This document shows, piece by piece, positions 59,600 through 64,000 of a stretch of 64,000 nt of DNA. Below the pieces are notes generated by a model. The model was not told the origin of the DNA and searched no databases. It saw only the letters and a program-made list of their open reading frames with translations. Made by a program: the position numbers and the translations under genes. The DNA comes from Streptomyces sp. CMB-StM0423. GTDB lineage: Bacteria; Actinomycetota; Actinomycetes; Streptomycetales; Streptomycetaceae. Numbering within the stretch: the stretch's first letter is position 1; each line of letters starts with the position of its first letter. The stretch is taken from contig NZ_CP025407.1 of the NCBI RefSeq assembly GCF_002847285.1, positions 434,001 to 498,000 on the forward strand, in the 5' to 3' direction.

Positions 59600-61777
59600 T
59601 CAGACGGCGTCCATGAACGGCTCGCCCCGCTCGGCCTTCGACAGCAGCAGCGCGGGCGGCTCGAAACGCTCGCCGTACGCCGCCGCCAGCTCCCGCGCCC
59701 GCGCCGCGAAGCCGGCCAGCCCGCCCTCGTAGCCGTTGATGTACTGCAGCACGCCGCCGGTCCAGGCGGGGAAGCCGATACCGAAGACCGAGCCGATGTT
59801 CGCGTCCGCGACGGACGTCAGCACGCCCTCCTCGACCAGCCGCACGGTGTCCAGCGCCTCCGCGAACAGCATCCGCTCCTGGAGGTCGCGCAGCGCAGGC
59901 GGCTCCTGGTCCGGCTTGGTGAAGTGCTCCCGCAGCCCCGGCCACAGCCGGGTCCGCTTGCCGTCCTCGTAGTCGTAGAAGCCCGCTCCCCCGGCCCGCC
60001 CGGTGCGGCCGAACTCGTCGACCATACGGTCGATGACCGCCTCCGCCGGGTGCACGGGGTAGCTGCCGCCGGCGGCCTCGACGGCCGCCCGCGTCTCGTT
60101 GCGGATCTTCCGCGGCAGCGTGAGGGTCAGCTCGTCCAGCAGGGACAACACCTTGGCCGGGTAGCCGGCCTGGGCGGCGGCCTGCTCGACGGTCGCGGGC
60201 TCGATCCCCTCGCCGACCATGGCGACGCCCTCGTTGATGAAGTGGGCGATCACCCGGGAGGTGAAGAAGCCGCGCGAGTCGTTCACGACAATCGGGGTCT
60301 TGGCGAGCTGCCGTACGAGGTCGAAGGCGCGGGCCAGCGCCTCCCCGCCGGTGCGCTCCCCCTTGATGATCTCGACCAGCGGCATCTTGTCGACGGGCGA
60401 GAAGAAGTGGAGCCCGACGAAGTCCTTCGGGCGGGCGACGCCTTCGGCGAGCAGCGTGATGGGCAGGGTGGAGGTGTTGGAGCAGAGCAGCGCGTCGGGC
60501 GCGACGACGTCCTGGATCTCCTGGAACACCTTGTGCTTGAGCGCGGGGTCCTCGAAGACCGCCTCGATCACGGCGTCGCAGCCGGCCAGCTCCGCCGGGT
60601 CCGCGGCCGGGGTGATGCGGGCCAGCAGTTCGTCCCGCTTCTCCTGCGTCGTCCGGCCCTTGGCGAGCTGCTTGTCGAGCAGCCCCGCGGAGTACGCCTT
60701 GCCCTTCTCGGCCGCCTCGACGGACACGTCCTTGAGCACCACCTCGATGCCGGCGCGCGCGCAGGCGTAGGCGATGCCCGCGCCCATCATCCCGGCGCCC
60801 AGCACGGCGACCTTCGCCACGCGCCGCTCGGGGACGCCGGCCGGACGGGAGCGGCCGGCGTTGACGGCCTGGAGGTCGAAGAAGAACGCCTGGATCATGT
60901 TCTTGGCGGTCTGCCCGACGGCCAGGTCGACGAAGTAGCGGGCCTCGATGACCTGGGCGGTCTCGAAGTCGACCTGGGAGCCCTCGACGGCCGCCGCCAT
61001 GATGTTGCGCGGGGCGGGGAACGGGGCGCCGCCGAGCTGCTTCCGCAGGTTGGCGGGGAACGCGGGGAGGTTGGCCGCGAACTTCGGGTTCTTGGGCGTG
61101 CCGCCGGGGATCCGGTAGCCGGGCTCGTCCCAGGGCTGCCGGGATTCCGGGTGGGCGTCGACGAACGCGCGGGCGGCGGCGCGCAGTTCCTCCTCGGTCC
61201 CGACGACCTCGTGCACGAGCCCGTTCTCCAGCGCCCGCCGCGGCCGGTACTGGGTGCCCTGGAGCAGCACCTTCAGCAGCGCGTCGGTGATGCCCATCAG
61301 CCGTACGGTACGGGTGACGCCGCCGCCCGCGGGCAGCAGGCCGAGGGTGACCTCGGGCAGCCCGATCTTCGAGCCGGGCGCGTCCAGGGCGACGCGGTGG
61401 TGGCAGGCGAGCGCGATCTCGTAGCCGCCGCCCAGCGCCGCGCCGTTGAGTGCCGCGACGACGGGCTTGCCGAGCGTCTCGATGCGGCGCAGCGCGTGCT
61501 TGACGGCCATGCCGGCGTCGAACGCCTCGCGCGCGTGCTCGCGGTCGATGCGGATGAGGTCGTGCAGGTCGCCGCCGGCGAAGAAGGTCTTCTTCGCGGA
61601 GGCGAAGACGACGCCGCGCACGCCGTCGCGCTCGGCCTCCAGCCGGTCGGCGACGGCGGTGAGCGACTGGATGAAGTCCGCGTTCATGGTGTTGGCGGAC
61701 TGGTTCGGGTCGTCCAGGACGAGGGTGACGACACCGGTGTCGTCCTGCTCCCAGCGGATCGTGTTCGTGTGGCTCAT
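59600..61777 (-). CDS. Fatty acid oxidation protein, hydratase plus 3-hydroxyacyl-CoA dehydrogenase
   Basis: A 725-residue FadB/FadJ-like bifunctional enzyme. N-terminal crotonase domain (about 1-190: FFAGGDLHDL, LGGGYEIALACHHR, GLLPAGGGVTRTVRLMG), then the NAD-binding VAVLGAGMMGAGIAYACARAG and the 3HCDH catalytic part with FSPVDKMPLVEI. It hydrates enoyl-CoA and oxidises the 3-hydroxyacyl-CoA. It follows the thiolase gene by 37 bases. Confidence 0.94.
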   Translation of the reverse strand: MSHTNTIRWEQDDTGVVTLVLDDPNQSANTMNADFIQSLTAVADRLEAERDGVRGVVFASAKKTFFAGGDLHDLIRIDREHAREAFDAGMAVKHALRRIETLGKPVVAALNGAALGGGYEIALACHHRVALDAPGSKIGLPEVTLGLLPAGGGVTRTVRLMGITDALLKVLLQGTQYRPRRALENGLVHEVVGTEEELRAAARAFVDAHPESRQPWDEPGYRIPGGTPKNPKFAANLPAFPANLRKQLGGAPFPAPRNIMAAAVEGSQVDFETAQVIEARYFVDLAVGQTAKNMIQAFFFDLQAVNAGRSRPAGVPERRVAKVAVLGAGMMGAGIAYACARAGIEVVLKDVSVEAAEKGKAYSAGLLDKQLAKGRTTQEKRDELLARITPAADPAELAGCDAVIEAVFEDPALKHKVFQEIQDVVAPDALLCSNTSTLPITLLAEGVARPKDFVGLHFFSPVDKMPLVEIIKGERTGGEALARAFDLVRQLAKTPIVVNDSRGFFTSRVIAHFINEGVAMVGEGIEPATVEQAAAQAGYPAKVLSLLDELTLTLPRKIRNETRAAVEAAGGSYPVHPAEAVIDRMVDEFGRTGRAGGAGFYDYEDGKRTRLWPGLREHFTKPDQEPPALRDLQERMLFAEALDTVRLVEEGVLTSVADANIGSVFGIGFPAWTGGVLQYINGYEGGLAGFAARARELAAAYGERFEPPALLLSKAERGEPFMDAV

Positions 61778-61814
61778 GGCGGGGGTGGTCTCCGTAGACT
61801 GGGGCGGGACGGGG

Positions 61815-63050
<1,236 letters not shown>

Positions 63051-63064
63051 GGTTGGTGCGCCTC

Positions 63065-64000
63065 TCAGGAGAGCAGGGAGCGGCCGATGATCTCTTTCAT
63101 GATCTCGGTGGTGCCGCCGTAGATGGTCTGGACACGCCCGTCGGTGAAGGCGCGGGCCACGGGGAACTCGCTCATGTAGCCGTAGCCGCCGTGCAGTTGC
63201 AGACAGCGGTCCGCGGTGCGTTTCTGCAGCTCGGTGGCCCACCACTTGGCCATCGAGGCGTGCACCGCGTCCAGCTCGCCGGCCGCCAGGTCCTCGATGC
63301 AGCGGTCGACGAACGTCCGGGTCACGGCGCACTCGGTGGCCATCTCGGCGATCTCGAAGCGGATGTGCTGGAACCGGCCGAGCTGCCGGCCGAACGCCTC
63401 GCGCTCCTTGACGTACGCCGTGGTGGCCTCGACCAGGTGCTCGGCGGCGGCGACCGCGGCGACGGCGATGGCCATCCGCTCCTGCGGCAGGTTGGTCATG
63501 AGGTGGCCGAACGCGCCGTCGCGCTCCCCCAGCAGGTTGTCCTTCGGCACCCGTACGTCCGTGAAGAACAACTCGGCGGTGTCCTGGGCCTTCTGGCCGA
63601 TCTTGTCGAGGTTCCGGCCGCGCTCGAAGCCGGCCGCGCCGCGCTCGACGACCAGCAGGCTCAGCCCGTGCGCGCCGCCCTCGGGGGTGGTCCTGGCGAC
63701 CACGACGACGAGGTCGGCGAGGATGCCGTTGGAGATGAACGTCTTGGCGCCGTTGAGCAGCCAGTGGTCGCCGCGGTCCTCGGCGGTGGTGCGGATGCCC
63801 TGGAGGTCGGAGCCGGCGCCGGGTTCGGTCATGGCGATGGCGGTGATCAGCTCGCCGGTGCAGAAGCCGGGCAGCCAGCGGCGCTTCTGGTCGTCGGTGG
63901 CCAGGGAGGTCAGGTACGGGCCGATGACGTCGTTGTGCAGGCCCACGGCGAGTCCTGCGGCGCCGGCGCGGGCGAACTCCTCGGCCAGCACGGCCGCGAA
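63065..64000 (-). CDS. Acyl-CoA dehydrogenase (5' end outside window)
   Basis: C-terminal 311 residues or so of an FAD-dependent acyl-CoA dehydrogenase; the N-terminus lies beyond position 64000. FAD-contact motifs [17 protein letters not shown] and [13 protein letters not shown], and the C-terminal [19 protein letters not shown] and [19 protein letters not shown] are complete. It is first in the beta-oxidation operon shown here, 14 bases before the thiolase. Confidence 0.93.
   Translation of the reverse strand, partial: FAAVLAEEFARAGAAGLAVGLHNDVIGPYLTSLATDDQKRRWLPGFCTGELITAIAMTEPGAGSDLQGIRTTAEDRGDHWLLNGAKTFISNGILADLVVVVARTTPEGGAHGLSLLVVERGAAGFERGRNLDKIGQKAQDTAELFFTDVRVPKDNLLGERDGAFGHLMTNLPQERMAIAVAAVAAAEHLVEATTAYVKEREAFGRQLGRFQHIRFEIAEMATECAVTRTFVDRCIEDLAAGELDAVHASMAKWWATELQKRTADRCLQLHGGYGYMSEFPVARAFTDGRVQTIYGGTTEIMKEIIGRSLLS

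Overview
The window is chromosomal DNA from a high-GC actinomycete, almost certainly a Streptomyces. Evidence: very strong G/C bias at third codon positions, frequent GTG starts, an intact conservon, a hopanoid cluster in streptomycete order, and a zitB-idi pair arranged (from memory) as in S. coelicolor SCO6750/SCO6751. From memory, the right two thirds is broadly collinear with the S. coelicolor SCO6720-SCO6770 region. I see no insertion sequence, prophage, CRISPR array, tRNA or rRNA.

Layout. 1-7491: end of a LacI-type regulator, a sugar ABC importer (lipoprotein plus two permeases, no ATPase), a cytoplasmic-looking sulfatase, a tiny Cys-rich antisense gene, a methyltransferase and a two-subunit transketolase. 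This looks like uptake and desulfation of a sulfated sugar. 7510-11450: MmcQ-like protein, alpha/beta hydrolase, GNAT acetyltransferase and a Tat-exported PhoD phosphatase. 11711-17383: a terpene cyclase facing a conservon operon (cvnA-B-C-D) that ends in a P450 lacking the K-helix ExxR and carrying a long C-terminal tail. 17550-21340: phosphoribosyltransferase, GH36 alpha-galactosidase and a tyrosine-phosphatase-like protein.

21365-33153: one long minus-strand hopanoid operon: hpnC, hpnD, a 73-codon intercalated ORF, hpnE, a polyprenyl diphosphate synthase, shc, hpnG, hpnH, dxs and a class III aminotransferase. It supplies precursor (dxs), builds the chain, makes and desaturates squalene, cyclises it (shc), extends the side chain (hpnH, hpnG) and probably aminates it. 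shc carries the only in-frame TTA codon I found in any annotated gene, which predicts bldA (developmental) control. Unlike the S. coelicolor order as I recall it, there is no ispG between hpnH and dxs.

33399-43470: TetR/MMPL pair with twin operators, then a minus-strand set (two CDP-alcohol phosphotransferases, a cytidylyltransferase-like protein, a glycerol-1-phosphate-dehydrogenase-like protein, a GT2 glycosyltransferase and a TagGH-like ABC exporter). This set probably makes and exports a polyol-phosphate or glycolipid envelope component. 43659-64000: galE, zitB (candidate Zur box upstream), idi, an RsbW-like ATPase, an ABC-F protein with a structured leader, enoyl-CoA hydratase, an SCO6745-like protein, tex, TauE, an SpoU methylase, a D-amino-acid-oxidase-like protein, an M14 carboxypeptidase, a MerR regulator, a PGRP amidase, and a beta-oxidation operon (fadB-like, thiolase, acyl-CoA dehydrogenase) cut by the window end.

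Several convergent gene pairs end in hairpins whose arms or loops contain the stop codons, a very compact terminator style seen repeatedly here.
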